From Hydra vulgaris (taxonomy: Eukaryota > Cnidaria > Hydrozoa > Anthoathecata > Hydridae): 64,000 nt of DNA. Below, piece by piece: positions 48,036 through 60,004 of the stretch. Each line of letters opens with the position of its first letter. The first letter of the stretch is position 1. A program made the position numbers and the translations under genes. The stretch covers positions 71,684,001-71,748,000 of the forward strand of contig NC_088921.1 in the NCBI RefSeq assembly GCF_038396675.1. Direction: 5' to 3'. Under the pieces are notes generated by a model. That model saw only the letters and a list, made by a program, of their open reading frames with translations. It was not told the DNA's origin and ran no database searches.

Positions 48036-49220
48036 ATCGTTTATGTCTTTTAATTTCTTCGAATAATTGTGTTGCTCTTTCGCTTTCACTCCGCTTTCTT
48101 TTCTTTAGCGGATTTTATTTTTCCTTATTTATATCGTTTTCATCTTCCTCGTTGGGTTTATTCTCCTTCTCTTGATTATAGTTGTTGTGATGAGATTTGA
48201 GATAATAATGATTTTTTAATTGGATAGCTTTGACATAGGGAAAGGATTAAAAACTAACAATTTTTTTGTTAACGCTCATGTCTTTATAATCAAAGTCCAA
48301 TTTGCCTTGAGCGTCTACTGGAACAAATACTTTTTGTTCTTTACTCGTAATCTGCGTTCTCAAGCGTGCTACCGAAGAGTTTCTTTTAAATAAAGCCAAA
48401 TGTCCGTGTTGATTAGAAGTTTCTTTATTTAACAAATCGCTTATAACGTGATGATGCATTTTGCCAGTAGAAGGAAAATTATTTTTAAATATTTTTTCAA
48501 TCTCGCTGTTGTTATCAAAAGAAATTGTACATTTGTAATGAGTCACTAAATTGTTCCAACATTGACTGGCTTTAGAAGGTACAGAATAAAATATGATAAT
48601 GGTACCTACTCCGTGATGAGAATCGCTAGAACATGCGCTAGTATATTGTTGACTTTTTAAGCAAAAAGCACTAATATCATCGAATAAAAGTATTGTTTTT
48701 AATAGTCGATAATCGCTATTTTGAATACCGTATTTATCTTTGGAAAAACCAATGGCTCTCTGTATTACTGAATCTAAATTTTCTGGACTGTTAACTGTTA
48801 TAATATGATAAGCTTCTAAATTATTTTTAGAAGATTCGATAATATTTTTCCATGTTTTGTGTTGACAATCGCTAGGTTCTCTCATTTGTATCACAAATAA
48901 CATTTCGGCATCAGGAAATTTTCCACAATGTAATAAATCTCTAGCCATAGTTGACTTTCCGCTGTTTGTAGGTCCTGTAATAATTGTATTTTCAGGATAT
49001 ACATCTTGAGTAGGTTTAAAATATTAAATTTAACTTGTGAATTGTTTTCTTCGTCTTTGAGTTCAGTTTCTTTTGATGTTCCTTTTAAATAAAAATCATG
49101 AAAATCTTTTTCGTTTAATATTTCGGTTATAGATCTACCCTCTTTTTTTTCTAATGGTATCTCTGCAGGTTGTTCCACAGTTTCGAGTTTTTATTCAAGA
49201 GGTTCTTCTTCTTTTTCCTA
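47962..49220 (-). pseudogene. FtsK/HerA-type packaging ATPase, copy B
   Basis: The ATG of copy A is not conserved here, a TAA replaces Gln near 49,190, and a frameshift near 49,015-49,020 puts the Walker A region out of frame. The segment 48948-48247 is open and keeps LLFDDISAF (Walker B). The Ser/Asp-rich tail to 47962 has a further stop near 48,115. Identity with copy A is high throughout, with different lesions. Confidence 0.85.
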
Positions 49221-49286
49221 GATTTTTTATATTAATAAAAAAAAACAATTTTTTTTAATTATATCTTTTTTTTTACCAAAAAAAAT

Positions 49287-49605
49287 TTACAAAAAACGGT
49301 CTAAAATAATTTTTTTAATGTCCATTTTTGGTATATTATCCAATACGTAAAGTAATTGTTCTTTTGTCCCATTACGATTCGATATATTTTTAACATTTGA
49401 AAACTTTTTTCTTCGATATTTATTTTATAATCGTAAGGGTTAGGGTTAGGGTTAGGTCACGGTTAGGGTTAGGTCAGGGTTAGGGTTAGGGTCAGGGTTA
49501 GGGTTCAGGGTTAGGTGTTTCTCGGGGTTTTAAATATCTTTCACAAGGTTTCCGATTGATCGCCAATCGTCTTACTAATTCTGTAAGTAATATAGTGTCC
49601 TCTAT
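49287..49605 (-). pseudogene. Death-domain protein, copy B, destroyed by telomeric repeat
   Basis: The aligned start codon is ATA at about 49,603-49,605. The first helices survive (LLTELVRRL), then the telomeric patch 49,434-49,515 replaces the helix 3 region, and the C-terminal helices follow with a frameshift. Comparison with 7057-6809 makes the identity clear. Confidence 0.7.
49434..49515. repeat. Interstitial telomeric repeat 2
   Basis: TTAGGG repeats with GTCAGGG and GTCACGG variants, inside the death-domain gene. Confidence 0.95.
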
Positions 49606-49609
49606 TAAG

Positions 49610-49951
49610 TTATGATTCGTTTTTTTTCTCTAAAAGACAAGAACAATTATGTATTCTATTAAAATCTTCACAATGCTCACAATCTTCTTCATAACAGCCT
49701 AGATGACATACAAAACTCAAACATTCAAGTAAACATTCTGTACAACAACTTAAAAATGCTTCAGGGATTAACTCGCGTCCGTTTAGAGTGATTAGAATTA
49801 AACAAGAAGTAAAAAATCCTTTTTTATCGTGATAATATTGAACTTCGTTTTCTGTATTTTCTACTAAATAAAAATTCTTTAAGCCAACTTCTTTCAACTT
49901 TTTTTCGAGTTGTAGGGTTGTTAATTTTTGATCAAAAAAACAAAACTTTAT
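49610..49951 (-). pseudogene. Small Cys-rich protein, copy B, start codon lost
   Basis: The frame is open for about 113 codons, but the position of the copy A ATG is ATA here (49949-49951). The C-terminal half shows CCTECLLEC, CHLGCYEEDCEHCED and CSC spacings typical of a zinc-binding module. It shows the complete protein that is frameshifted in copy A. Confidence 0.55.
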
Positions 49952-49974
49952 TTTTTTTATTGACAAAAAAAATT

Positions 49975-52900
49975 TTACAAATTTATATTGTTTTTAATAT
50001 TGTATAATAAAGGTATAATCAAGGTCTAATCAAAACTTTTCGATTAAACATCGCCATTGTATGATAACGCTCTGAATCTTTTATAATATATTTTTCAATT
50101 TGAAGTAAATTTTGAATGTGTTCATCGCTACAAAATTTTTCAATATCAGGTAAAACTTTTAAATTGGCTTCTCGTATCGGTTCCAAAAGATAATGATCTC
50201 GAATTTCAGTCATGACTCCGTCATCAAAATCATAATTTTTTTGTGTAAATCTTTTTAAAAAATCAATAGTGTGCGTTTTTATTTTAACTTGTTTGTAATT
50301 GACACTCATTCTATTTTGTTCGATAGGTTGGTTTTCTTTTACCACTGGAAAAGGAAGTGGTCTACACAATCTTTTTGCAGCAAAGGTATCAAAGCCGTTA
50401 ACATAATTTGAAAATAAGAGTTTAGAATTGGGTACTCCTTTAGCTCTATTTTTGTAATAGTTCTTTTTCTTCGTCTCCGTTGACGCTGTGAACACTATAA
50501 CATTTAGGTCCCATAGCAAAAGCTTGAACAATATAATAGGGAGGTATTTCGTTTTGAAAATGATCCGTTTCTTTGGCGTAAAGAGTGGAATAAAAAGGGT
50601 GAGTTTTTTTATAGTTGGATTAATCCATCCAACGATTGCCAAATTTTGAAAAATAAATCCATTCTTCTACTTTTTCGCGAAACGTTGAAGAAAGCATTTT
50701 TTTTTTTTTTGCGTAATGAAAAAACAACCAGAACCAGTATCTGTTACTACCAAATGTTTTTCAGCTCCATGATTTCTTAATACTTGTCCCAATTCCCAAC
50801 TAAAACGTCCTACGTTGAGTTTTGCATAAGATAAAATTTGTGAAGGAACAATACGTAAAGATTTATTAATGAGTGTGCATTTTTCGCTGGTTGTTAAAAT
50901 GAGAGCATTTTTATGATCTTTTGATTTTAAGAGTTTTAAGACGTCTTTCATTTCATGATGATTGTTTTCATAGTGAAATAAAATACTTTTGGTTTTGACA
51001 TTGCTCATCAAACTGAAAAGAATTTCTTTAAAATATTCGTTGTAATTAAAATCGATAGTGTCGTAATAATCTAAACACACTTTTTTTTCAAAAACGTCCG
51101 ATTTATATCTTTCAGGTTCAACACCAATAAACATGACTCCATTATATAATAAATTTTGAAAATGAAAAGGAAGTAACAACTTAACATTTTCATTCGTTTG
51201 ACCTTCTTGAATTAAAACATGTCAAATATTTTGAAAATTTTCAATAATGTTTAAAAATGCTTTTTCTTTGTGATTAATAAAAGAAGTATTTAGTTTTTGC
51301 GCAATTTGTTGACTTAATGTTCCATAATGTCCGTTAGTTTGCAATTTGCAAAAAGCATCGACTACCTTGTCACCCTTTTTAATGGCTTCTTTTCTTTTTT
51401 TCCATATTTCTTTTACCATTTTTTGAGCTAAAGGATAACGCCATAAAGGAAGTACTTTGTAAATGTTTTCAACAACACATCCACAGCATGTAGTCAACCA
51501 TATTAAAGTGTCTAAAAATTCACAAGTTTCATGCGAACTTAATTTCATGACCAGTTTAATAGTTTTGTCTTTTTCTATACCATAGGTTCCATTGTTTTTG
51601 AGATAACGTCTAGATGCAATTTCAGTTGGAGAATAATCTTTTAAGGATATAACTTCTTTTTGTACCATGGGCGAAAAACCTCTTACTTGATCTTGATACT
51701 CTGGTTTCATAGTAATTTGACAATGAACTAAAGCACTAGTTGAGAAACCGTTAAAATTAACGCTATGGTATTTTCGAATCACATCGTCTAAAGTAATTAA
51801 TGTGAAAAGGTAAAGGTTTTAATTGAGCTCCTCCATATTGACCATTTTCGTCCATAAAAATTAAACAAACTCTTAATGCGCTGTTTAATTTGAGTTCTTT
51901 TATTTTAGGATCAAAGCAATCTGTATCAATGGCGAATTTTTGCGTACCGTTGGTTGACATGCCGCCTCGAATACTCTTTTCAATCATTTTTTGATGTTCG
52001 TCGGTCGGAGGAAATTGAACAGGAATTAAACTGATGGCAGAATTTAATTTACTTGTATAGCTAAAAATACTAACATGATTGAGAATATGAAATTTTGTAA
52101 ATTCAAATGTTGTTTCGTCAAAGTCAATCATAACAGAACCTTATATGACCGCGTCAAGCACAGTATATATACCTAATAAGGATTTTAAAGTTTTTAAATT
52201 TATAAGGTTCGATAATTTTTGAACACCTTCATAAGCTTCTTTGATTTTTTTAATTTCTTCTTGTAGGTTTTTAGACTTCATTAAATCGGTTTGAGCAAAT
52301 AATTTAATAGGAGGTAATGTTTTATATTCAATGTTTAATAGTTCGTCTGTTATTTGCGAGTAAGGAAATAATGTTTTTTTATGAAAAACAGTTTTTAAAC
52401 TCTTGATTGTCGGTTAAATGAATAATTTCAGGATGAAAAGGTCGTAAATAATGCAACATGGTGTTGACAATTTGATTTTGAGCTTTTTGAGATAACATAC
52501 TACTGGCTTGTTCTAAAGAACAGTTTTAAATTTTCAAGCTGTCCACAATTTTAATATGTTTACCAATGCAAATAATATTAACTTTGCTCACATTTTTAGA
52601 TATAACAAAAACATCTTCCATGTTGCTATATTTTATAAAAGCGTTAAAAGGTGTTGTTTCAGATTCGGCCAAATGACCGTATAACGGAATATCAAAAAAA
52701 TTTTTTAAACCTTCTACAATCATAATACGGTTATCAAAAGAAGCGTTATGAGCAAAAATAGGAAAAGACAAATGTTGACTATATCTGCCTAAATTTTTGT
52801 TGCAATAATCATAAGCTAATCCATACACTTGTCGTGAAAAATGATCGTGATCAATAACTAGATAATCTTCAAAAGCGTTGAGAAAAAAATTGCATTTATT

Positions 52901-54855
52901 TAAAACTTTTTCTCTACTTTTTTAATCTTAAATAAAATCGGATAAACTAAATTTTTTTTCATATTGACTATTAAAAGAAACCAACATGCAATGATACCAT
53001 AATTCGTAGACGGGTTGCGTATATTTTCTCATAAGAAACATAAAATTGAGGTTATCTGTATTTTGACCGCCTATTTCGTTGATACATTTTTTAATCAAAA
53101 TCTGTCGTTGAAAGATTTTGATTAAAAAGTAGGGATCATCTAACAAGTCGATATATTCTTGATCAAAGTAGTTTTCGAGTTGATGATCGCTCATGATAAG
53201 GGAAGCCAATTGTTTCATATAATCTACAAGTTCTCCACTGGTTATTCTCACATAATCACTCAACAAACCGTTAGTGGCAGGTAGGTATTCAAATTTTTCC
53301 CACCATCTACAACAAATGTAACACAAACTTGATACTTGAAATAAATCTTGTTTTATTTTTTCCGCATCATTGTTGATTAAATAATATTAAACGTTACAAG
53401 GTAACATGAACAATTCTAAACGTCCTACTCTTTGAAACATGATGTTAACAACTTGAACTCGATTGTCGTTGTAAATACGAAATTCGTTATCATTTAATCT
53501 TTCTATTTCTTGGGGAGTCATGCGAGAAAATTTATTTTTATAAGTATCAGATTGACGTATTTTATCTGCAGGATATCTGCAAATAGAACATAAAGGATTT
53601 TCTTCTTGCCATATTAAATTTCTTTCTTCAGATGATATATTTAAATTTTGAAAACGCGGTAAACATATTTCATATGCAAATCGAACCAAAGTATCTGCTA
53701 AAGCTATTAAATTGTAAACTCGTAATTCCATTTTTAAATTTTCATTATTTTCACGAGTCGAATTTAACTTTTCCCACATTATACGTCTGTGTGTTTTGTG
53801 AAGTAAAGAAACTCCTGGTTGAAAATAGGCAGGTAGACAGGTTAAAGGATTTCTTACTAAACTTTCAATAGTATTTTCGAAATAAAAAATCCATTGAGTG
53901 ATCACGTGACTTTGTTCATCCAAACCAAAACATTCTCTTGCTAATGTTTCATGAATGCATTGAATCACGATATAATGACAATGATAACTGAACTCAGATA
54001 AAGGTTTGACTTTGGAAGTGGCATTTTCTTCAGACTTTGTAATACTCGTTTCACAATTAAATGTCATTAAAAAAAGAAATAAGTTTCTACTTGTACACAT
54101 AAACGAATTTTGTGGACGATAGTGAGTAATGCAATCGCCATATGTAAATTTGACCGGTTTATAATAACCTTCACATTCGTGTGTCTCTGTAGTAAATTTT
54201 TGTCCACATTCTGAACATTAAAAAAGAACACGTGACTTGTTAGTAGAAAAATGTACAGTAGAAAATTTTTCATTCAACATGCTTATAGCATGAAAAGAAT
54301 TGTTTTTTTGAAAAATACAAATTTTTATAGTGTTGTTTGTTTTTTTCCGTTGATTGGCTTTATTTCTTTCCTCGTCGTTAATAAAAACTCTTTGAGAATC
54401 TTGATCGTATTTGGTAATGTTTGCACTTTCGTAGACCACTTTTAATAATTCTTTAAGACTACTTTTATATTGCGACTTTAATTTAGAATGCAATAAACGA
54501 ATTTTGGTATTACTTTTGTTAACGGCAAAAATTTTAATGTTAATACGATCAAAAGTATTTTCATAAGCAAAACAGTGACACAAATCAATCAAAGTTTGAA
54601 ACGACATACTTTTAGATTTTTCTTTTAAATTTTGTAAAACGTTTTTCCAAACCAGAATATTTTGCTCATCTTGATCTTCAAAAAGGAGTTGTAAAATATT
54701 TTCTTCCGAATATAAATCAGTCGCATTTTTTCCAACACTTTTTTATTCAACTCTTTAATGGTGCTCACATTCCATTGGCGAATCAACAAAGAGATTAGAA
54801 AAGCAAAACAAAAACATAATCCTGGTTCAAACAAAATACTATAATCTAAAAACAT
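49975..54855 (-). pseudogene. Family B DNA polymerase, copy B
   Basis: Homologue of 7417-12149, ATG at 54855. Open pieces include 54100-53387 (with FNCETSI exonuclease motif), 52131-51763 (motif A DENGQYGG), 51782-51222 (motif B KLQTNGHYG) and 51179-50667. The motif C region reads DTGS rather than DTDS near 50,740, so a catalytic Asp is lost. About eight frameshifts or stops. An extra stretch of about 160 bp relative to copy A is present near 54,300-54,440. Confidence 0.88.
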
Positions 54856-55679
54856 TTTCCTTTTTGTTCATAAGAGAGTTTAGTATAAGATTGACTTTTT
54901 AGCGAATTTTGCTATTGTGTTATAGAATGAGGTTTATACCATTCACCAAACCATTCGTCTACATCAATTTCTTTGCTCCTTTTTTGTTGACTTTTATATG
55001 AAATTGATTTTTCGTTTTTTTTGTAATATGATTTCTTTTCTTTGCTACTCTTTTGTTGTTTTTTTATCAAAAGTATTTTTTTATTTTTTTCGTAATATGC
55101 TTTGTAGCGTTTTTTCTTTTTTTGAATTTCTTCATCTGTCATGGACATTTTTCTTTTAAAACCTGACAATTCAAAATCTCGTAATTTCATCATTTATCTT
55201 TCTGTTAAATTGGATAGAGTTTTAATTTTAATATTACATAATCGTATTATCTTCCATCCGCTATCGTTTTCCAAAACATTAAAAACAGCTCGTACATTGG
55301 CATCTTGAATAAAACGTAAATAAGTCGGTCCTTCTAAAGGTTTTATAAAATAAACAGGCGAGTTGTAACAACGTTTCATTATTTTACAATATCCATTTTC
55401 AATAGATTTGCAACACAAAGTAACAATATTATAACCAGTTATGAAATTTTGAAACAAGTCAGCAAAATGAATACTGTTTTTCTTTTGTGTTTCAAACCCT
55501 TCCATTGTTTTATGTTCTACGTGATAAACAATTTCATCAGGACTTTGAGTTTCAGAACAAAAGCGTGATTCTTCCACAATATCTTCATCTTTTTAATCAT
55601 CTTTGATGTAAAAAAAATGTTCAGTGTAAATAGTGTTATTACTAAATTTAGTTTCCTCAGTTTGATATTCAAATTTCAT
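54846..55679 (-). pseudogene. Basic-tailed protein upstream of PolB, copy B
   Basis: Homologue of 12133-12939, ATG at 55679. In-frame stops near 55,594 and at 55,194 and a frame change near 54,910 break it. The Lys-rich segment is retained (KKKKRYKAYYEKNKK). The end overlaps the PolB start at 54855. Confidence 0.55.
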
Positions 55680-55697
55680 TTTTTATCTAAAAAAAAA

Positions 55698-56926
55698 TTA
55701 CATGTATTTTATATAAAATTCCAAAACATCAGAATCAACAGTGATACTTTTAAATATTTTTCGTAATTCTATTTTATTATTAATAATTATAAAAATATCA
55801 TTAATTTTACAAACTCGTGATAAAGAAACATAATAACGACTATTAATATAAGCCTTTGAATTAAATTGAACAACGGCTTTATTCATTGTACTTCCTTGAG
55901 CTTTATGAACAGTAAAAGAAAAAGCTAATTTTAAAGGTAAACCAAATCTTGAGCCTACAACAGCATGAGAGCAATCTAAAATATCTTCTTTGACACATTC
56001 AATTTTGACTTTTTTATTCATATTAACCCAAACTGCATTATTTTCTATTAAAAAGACTGTATCAATAGTACCATTGCACAAACCTTCTTCCACATTAATA
56101 TTTCTTACAAGCATAACAATAGCACCTATTTTGAGATAAACAGCTGCTGGAATCTGAAACGAACATTGTATGTTTTGATTTTTAATAACATCTTTAGCAT
56201 AAAACCAATACCCTTCTTGTTTTATAGTCTCCATTTTATTATTATTATAAACATCGACTTCCATATTTCTAAAAAATAATCTTGTAAATTTAGTGTTTAA
56301 ATTTTCATCTTTTTCAAAACAACGCGTCATAAAATAATCAATAGTTGGTCTGAAACTTGTCCAAAACGTATTTCATTTAAAGCTCCAAAAAATTGCGCAT
56401 CTTCTTTTTGTTTAAAGCATTCAGTTAAAACCAAAACTTCCGTCATGTTTTGTTGCCATATTTTAGATTTAAAAACAAATTTTCCTGTGACAGGTGGTAA
56501 TTGAAAAAATTCACCACAAGCAATAACTTGTATACCACCAAATAATTCATCATAACATTGTTTTATTTCACAAGCAATTAAATGTAATAAATCAAATGTT
56601 TGAGCATTAATCATTGAAATTTCATCAATAATTGAAACATCAGTTTCTAACCACCTTTTTTTAATGTCTGGATGCATGTGACGTTTATAATAATCTAAAC
56701 TTTTAACACCAGTTTCTATACCAGCAAAAGCGTGTATAGTGACACCATTTAACAAATGAGCTGCTTTTCCTGTACTCGCAGTAATATGTATTATTTTATA
56801 AATTTGTCTACTTTGAGCAATTTCTTTGACAATATAACTTTTTCCACAACCAGCACCACCAGTAATAAAAAAATTGATTCCATCATCAAGCCATTGAAGC
56901 GCTTTTTGTTGTTGCAAAGATAACAT
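55698..56926 (-). pseudogene. PIF1-like helicase, copy B, one frameshift
   Basis: ATG at 56926. The first 200 codons carry GGAGCGKS (Walker A), TASTGKAA, IIDEISMI (motif II) and GEFFQLPPV (motif III, usually GD). A single-base deletion near 56,347 shifts into the second open part, which has FTVHKAQGSTM and YYVSLSRV, the PIF1 C-terminal signatures. Otherwise complete, about 410 codons. The preceding T-tract plus CAG at 56,938-56,950 is conserved with copy A. Confidence 0.9.
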
Positions 56927-57089
56927 TTTATTTTTTACTGAAAAAAAAAATATGACAAAACATGTTTTTATTCTGAATAAAAGTACTTGTAAGTACACTT
57001 GATAAAATATATCAAAAAAATAAGTTTAAAACCCAAATTCATTTGTAGTTTAAACAAAAAGTCACTGTCATTCTCATTCAACAAAAATT

Positions 57090-57218
57090 TCAAAGATAAT
57101 TTTTATCGTTATTTAAAGTTTCATTTTCTAAATGATATTTTTGATTATTTTCCTCATCCAAAGAGTTCATATTTAATATTTTCACCAACATTTTTTTATT
57201 TTGATTTATAGTATTCAT
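57090..57218 (-). pseudogene. Decayed paralogue of the CARD-like gene
   Basis: A 42-codon frame from an ATG at 57218 whose first residues (MN..NQ.KKML) mirror those of the gene at 14519 and 57448. It then diverges into Asn/Glu/Lys-rich sequence. Probably a truncated tandem duplicate. Confidence 0.35.
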
Positions 57219-57229
57219 TTAAAAAAAAT

Positions 57230-57448
57230 TTATTTTGAATATAAATATATAATAGCATATTTTTCAAAAAACATCATAAAAATAATGTTCTGGTCGACAA
57301 TTTTTTCCACTATAGATAATAAATCGTCTTGTTCATTAACAATCGACAAAAACTTTAAAGCCATCATTTCATCTTCTGTTAATAGGTTTTTTGTTCACTT
57401 AATAATTTGAGCATTTTTTTTATTATTATTGTTTCTTATTTTATTCAT
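57230..57448 (-). pseudogene. CARD-like small protein, copy B, frameshifted
   Basis: Homologue of 14310-14519, start ATG at 57448 directly after T9-AG. Two one-base frameshifts near 57,415 and 57,390 break the first half; the C-terminal half (NIIFMMFFEKYAIIYL) is conserved. Confidence 0.5.
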
Positions 57449-57469
57449 CTAAAAAAAAATTACATATAA

Positions 57470-57515
57470 TACACTTCATCAAAACATTTTTCACAATATA
57501 TAAAAAAAAATTTTT
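57470..57515 (-). pseudogene. Last codons of a Cys-rich gene
   Basis: FIYCEKCF and the following few residues match the C-terminus of the protein at 14530-14985. Everything upstream is replaced by sequence containing the hairpin at 57,553-57,624. Confidence 0.55.
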
Positions 57516-57552
57516 TTCTGGACGTAAAATCTAACTTTGTTGCTGCTTTAAG

Positions 57553-57624
57553 AAAATTAAGATACTGAGACAAAGACAACAGATAATTTATTATCTGTTA
57601 TCATTATCTCAGTATCTTAATTTT
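57553..57624. repeat. Compound hairpin, 18-bp perfect outer arms
   Basis: Outer arms 57553-57570 and 57607-57624, inner arms 57578-57586 and 57591-57599, loop ttta. It stands where a Cys-rich gene was truncated. Confidence 0.9.
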
Positions 57625-57729
57625 ATTCATCTAAAAAAAATTGACATTTTTTTAATTCAAAAAACATTTATCACTCTGACTGAAATAGATAAAGTAAAAA
57701 TAAATATGCTTTTATTATAAAAAAAGTAT

Positions 57730-58140
57730 TTACATGTCCATATATAAAAAATGTTTATATTTCTTTCCATAATCATCAAATTCTGAATGTATAATCGCTT
57801 TTTTGTTTATTTGACATTTAAAACACAAATTGTTATTTTGACATGGACATAATCCCAAACAAAGAATTTCGCTTTCTCTATATTTCCTAGTCTTTTTTAG
57901 CGAAACTTCTGACAAACCAAACTTTTTTGCTGGGTTAGGGTTAGGGTCAGGGTCAGGGTAAGGGTTAGAGTTAGAGTTATGCACACATTTCACGTTTTTT
58001 ACAAATAACATGGAGTAATGTTTCCATACAGCTTATTTTTTCGCAACTTTCTCACATATTTCTGAATCATGTTGAGTTAAACCATATCCTGAAAACGCTA
58101 TTGCTGATAAACATTGTAATAAAATTTCTTTTTCAATTGC
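57730..58140 (-). pseudogene. Cys-rich protein interrupted by telomeric repeat
   Basis: A plausible N-terminal part (AIEKEILLQCLSAIAFSGYG) lies at about 58,140-58,030, and a C-terminal part with CLGLCPC and CFKC at about 57,900-57,730. Between them is the TTAGGG patch 57,932-57,979 and a stop. No ATG is visible. Unknown family, probable zinc site. Confidence 0.4.
57932..57979. repeat. Interstitial telomeric repeat 3
   Basis: Short TTAGGG array with TCAGGG, TAAGGG and TTAGAG variants inside the Cys-rich gene relic. Confidence 0.92.
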
Positions 58141-58149
58141 TAAGGTTTT

Positions 58150-58434
58150 TTATTCTGAATAATTGATAACTCGAAATTCTTCTGATTTGATTTGACGAAC
58201 TTCTTTTACAAAATCATCAAATTCTTTTTGAGACATTTCTTGAGACATTTCTTTACGATTAAAGTCTTCCAAACAGCCCCATTTTTCTAAATCATTACGA
58301 ACATTATTGTAAATATCACTTCCCGCGAGTTCAAAGAGAAGAGGTGCAAGATCTATGTTCACAATTTTATCATTGACGATACCAAAAGTTCCATCTTCAT
58401 TTTTAACAATTTCACCTTCATAAAATACATTCAT
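58150..58434 (-). CDS. Unknown 94-residue protein
   Basis: Open from the ATG at 58434, after T8-AGGTTACATAATAAAAA. An N-terminal beta-hairpin-like part (VKNEDGTFGIVNDKIVNID) is followed by helices with a duplicated MSQ/EMSQ unit. Acidic overall. Not recognised. Part of the accessory gene run between helicase and dUTPase. Confidence 0.45.
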   Translation of the reverse strand: MNVFYEGEIVKNEDGTFGIVNDKIVNIDLAPLLFELAGSDIYNNVRNDLEKWGCLEDFNRKEMSQEMSQKEFDDFVKEVRQIKSEEFRVINYSE

Positions 58435-58478
58435 TTTTTATTATGTAACCTAAAAAAAAATAATTACAAAAAATTTAT

Positions 58479-58727
58479 TTATAATAAAGTATAATTTTTA
58501 AATATTTCAAATACAGTTTCTTTAATATTTTCTTCGTGAATATAACGATGAATGTAATCATAAGTTTTTTTACAAGATTCACAAACACTAAAACCAGTAC
58601 AATTTTCTTTTGGACAAGATTCAGCTTCTTCCAGTAACCTTCGTATCGTTTGACTTTCATCATAAATATCAGCTGATATTAATATAAGTTGATTGATTAA
58701 TTTTTCAACTTGATTTTCGAAAGACAT
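58479..58727 (-). CDS. Small helical Cys-rich protein
   Basis: 82 residues from the ATG at 58727. A first helix (ENQVEKLINQLILI), then CPKENC and CESC making a likely C4 zinc site, then a second helix. Same leader block upstream as its neighbours. Family unknown. Confidence 0.45.
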   Translation of the reverse strand: MSFENQVEKLINQLILISADIYDESQTIRRLLEEAESCPKENCTGFSVCESCKKTYDYIHRYIHEENIKETVFEIFKNYTLL

Positions 58728-58773
58728 TTTTTATTATGTAATCTAAAAAAATACAATTAAAAAAAAAAATGAA

Positions 58774-58912
58774 TTATAAATTTTTTTTCTTTGGTTCGTT
58801 CATCGCATAAACAATTTTAGCCTTTTGACAATTGGGACAGTTCTATATATCGAGATGTCATTACTACAGGTGTCATAAAACTATTGGTTGCTCGTACTGT
58901 TATTTTTACCAT
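58774..58912 (-). pseudogene. Tiny zinc-knuckle protein relic
   Basis: ATG at 58912 begins a short frame; after a frameshift near 58,845 another frame reads CPNCQKAKIVYAM and ends at 58774. About 45 codons. The leader T8-AG-ATTACATAATAAAAA is perfectly preserved, which supports a former gene here. Confidence 0.4.
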
Positions 58913-58928
58913 TTTTTTATTATGTAAT

Positions 58929-59456
58929 CTAAAAAAAATTAAAAATACAATTTATCATCATTACAATAAAAAAAATTTTAAGAAGAATTTTAAAATAATT
59001 TTTAATTGTTTTTTGTAACAAATATCTTTCTTCATGCTTTGAAATATAATGAAAATCTTTCATATCCACAATTGTTTTTATATAGGAGAACATGACTTCA
59101 TCTCTTCTCGAAAATTCCTCTTTTTCTTTTGTTACTATAAACTGATCATCTTCAATCGCAAGATTGCAAATGACAATCATATGATTTATCAATTCTATTA
59201 AAAAATTACGTAGATTTAGGTAATTTTTTATCAGCTCGTTATTTTTATTTATACCTTCTGTTATTTTTTAAAACTCTCCCAATATTCCATCTTGATGCTC
59301 ATATTTGGTTAAAAATTTTTCAATGATAACAAAATGACAATAAAAAACAGGTGATAATTCTTCCAAAATCTTCCACAATTCCTGTTCAGAATGATGTGGC
59401 TTGTAATATTTGGTAATTCATTGAACACGATCTTCAGTCCAATTTTCATTATTCAT
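58929..59456 (-). pseudogene. Unknown helical protein with two in-frame stops
   Basis: One frame from the ATG at 59456 to 58929 (about 175 codons) interrupted by TGA at 59418-59420 and TAA at 59268-59270. Mostly helical, ending in hydrophobic residues (FFIVMMINCIFNFF), perhaps a membrane tail. No recognised family. Confidence 0.4.
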
Positions 59457-59494
59457 TTTTTAATTAGTTGTCTAAAAAAATTACAATAAAAAAA

Positions 59495-59911
59495 TTAGAA
59501 AAGCAATACATTATCATGAAAATTAATACTTATTAACATTGTTCTTTTTATCAAATTTCTAAAATAATTTCTCAAACATCTTCTACAATTTAAAATTTTT
59601 TTATCGTTTGGTGTTATGATAATACCATTTTTTTGAAAATTATAAAACAAATTGACAGATTTATTGCACTCTGTAAACATTTTCATAAGAAGTGACAAAT
59701 ATATGTTGTGTATTTCGATATCCTCCCAAACATAAGATAATAAACCACTATCTATAACACAAACATCATTTTTGATTTCTTTTATTTTTTCATCATAGAT
59801 TTCGATCAATTGAGCTGCATCAACCATTTGTAAAAACTTTAACACCTTTTGAAACGTATTATACATAACGTTGTTTTCTTTTTCCACCAAATCCCAAATA
59901 TTTATTTCCAT
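59495..59911 (-). CDS. Unknown 138-residue helical protein (intact)
   Basis: Open from the ATG at 59911, preceded by T6-AG. All-helical pattern with acidic and hydrophobic residues, one CRRC near the C-terminus. A death-fold member cannot be excluded but no diagnostic motif is present. Adjacent to the MATH-domain gene. Confidence 0.45.
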   Translation of the reverse strand: MEINIWDLVEKENNVMYNTFQKVLKFLQMVDAAQLIEIYDEKIKEIKNDVCVIDSGLLSYVWEDIEIHNIYLSLLMKMFTECNKSVNLFYNFQKNGIIITPNDKKILNCRRCLRNYFRNLIKRTMLISINFHDNVLLF

Positions 59912-60004
59912 GTTTTATTAGTTAATCTAAAAAAGTTATTACAATAAAAAAATTATTTAATTTTTACTTAAAAAATAGTATCCTCAGAAGGTTTTTAAAA
60001 ATAA

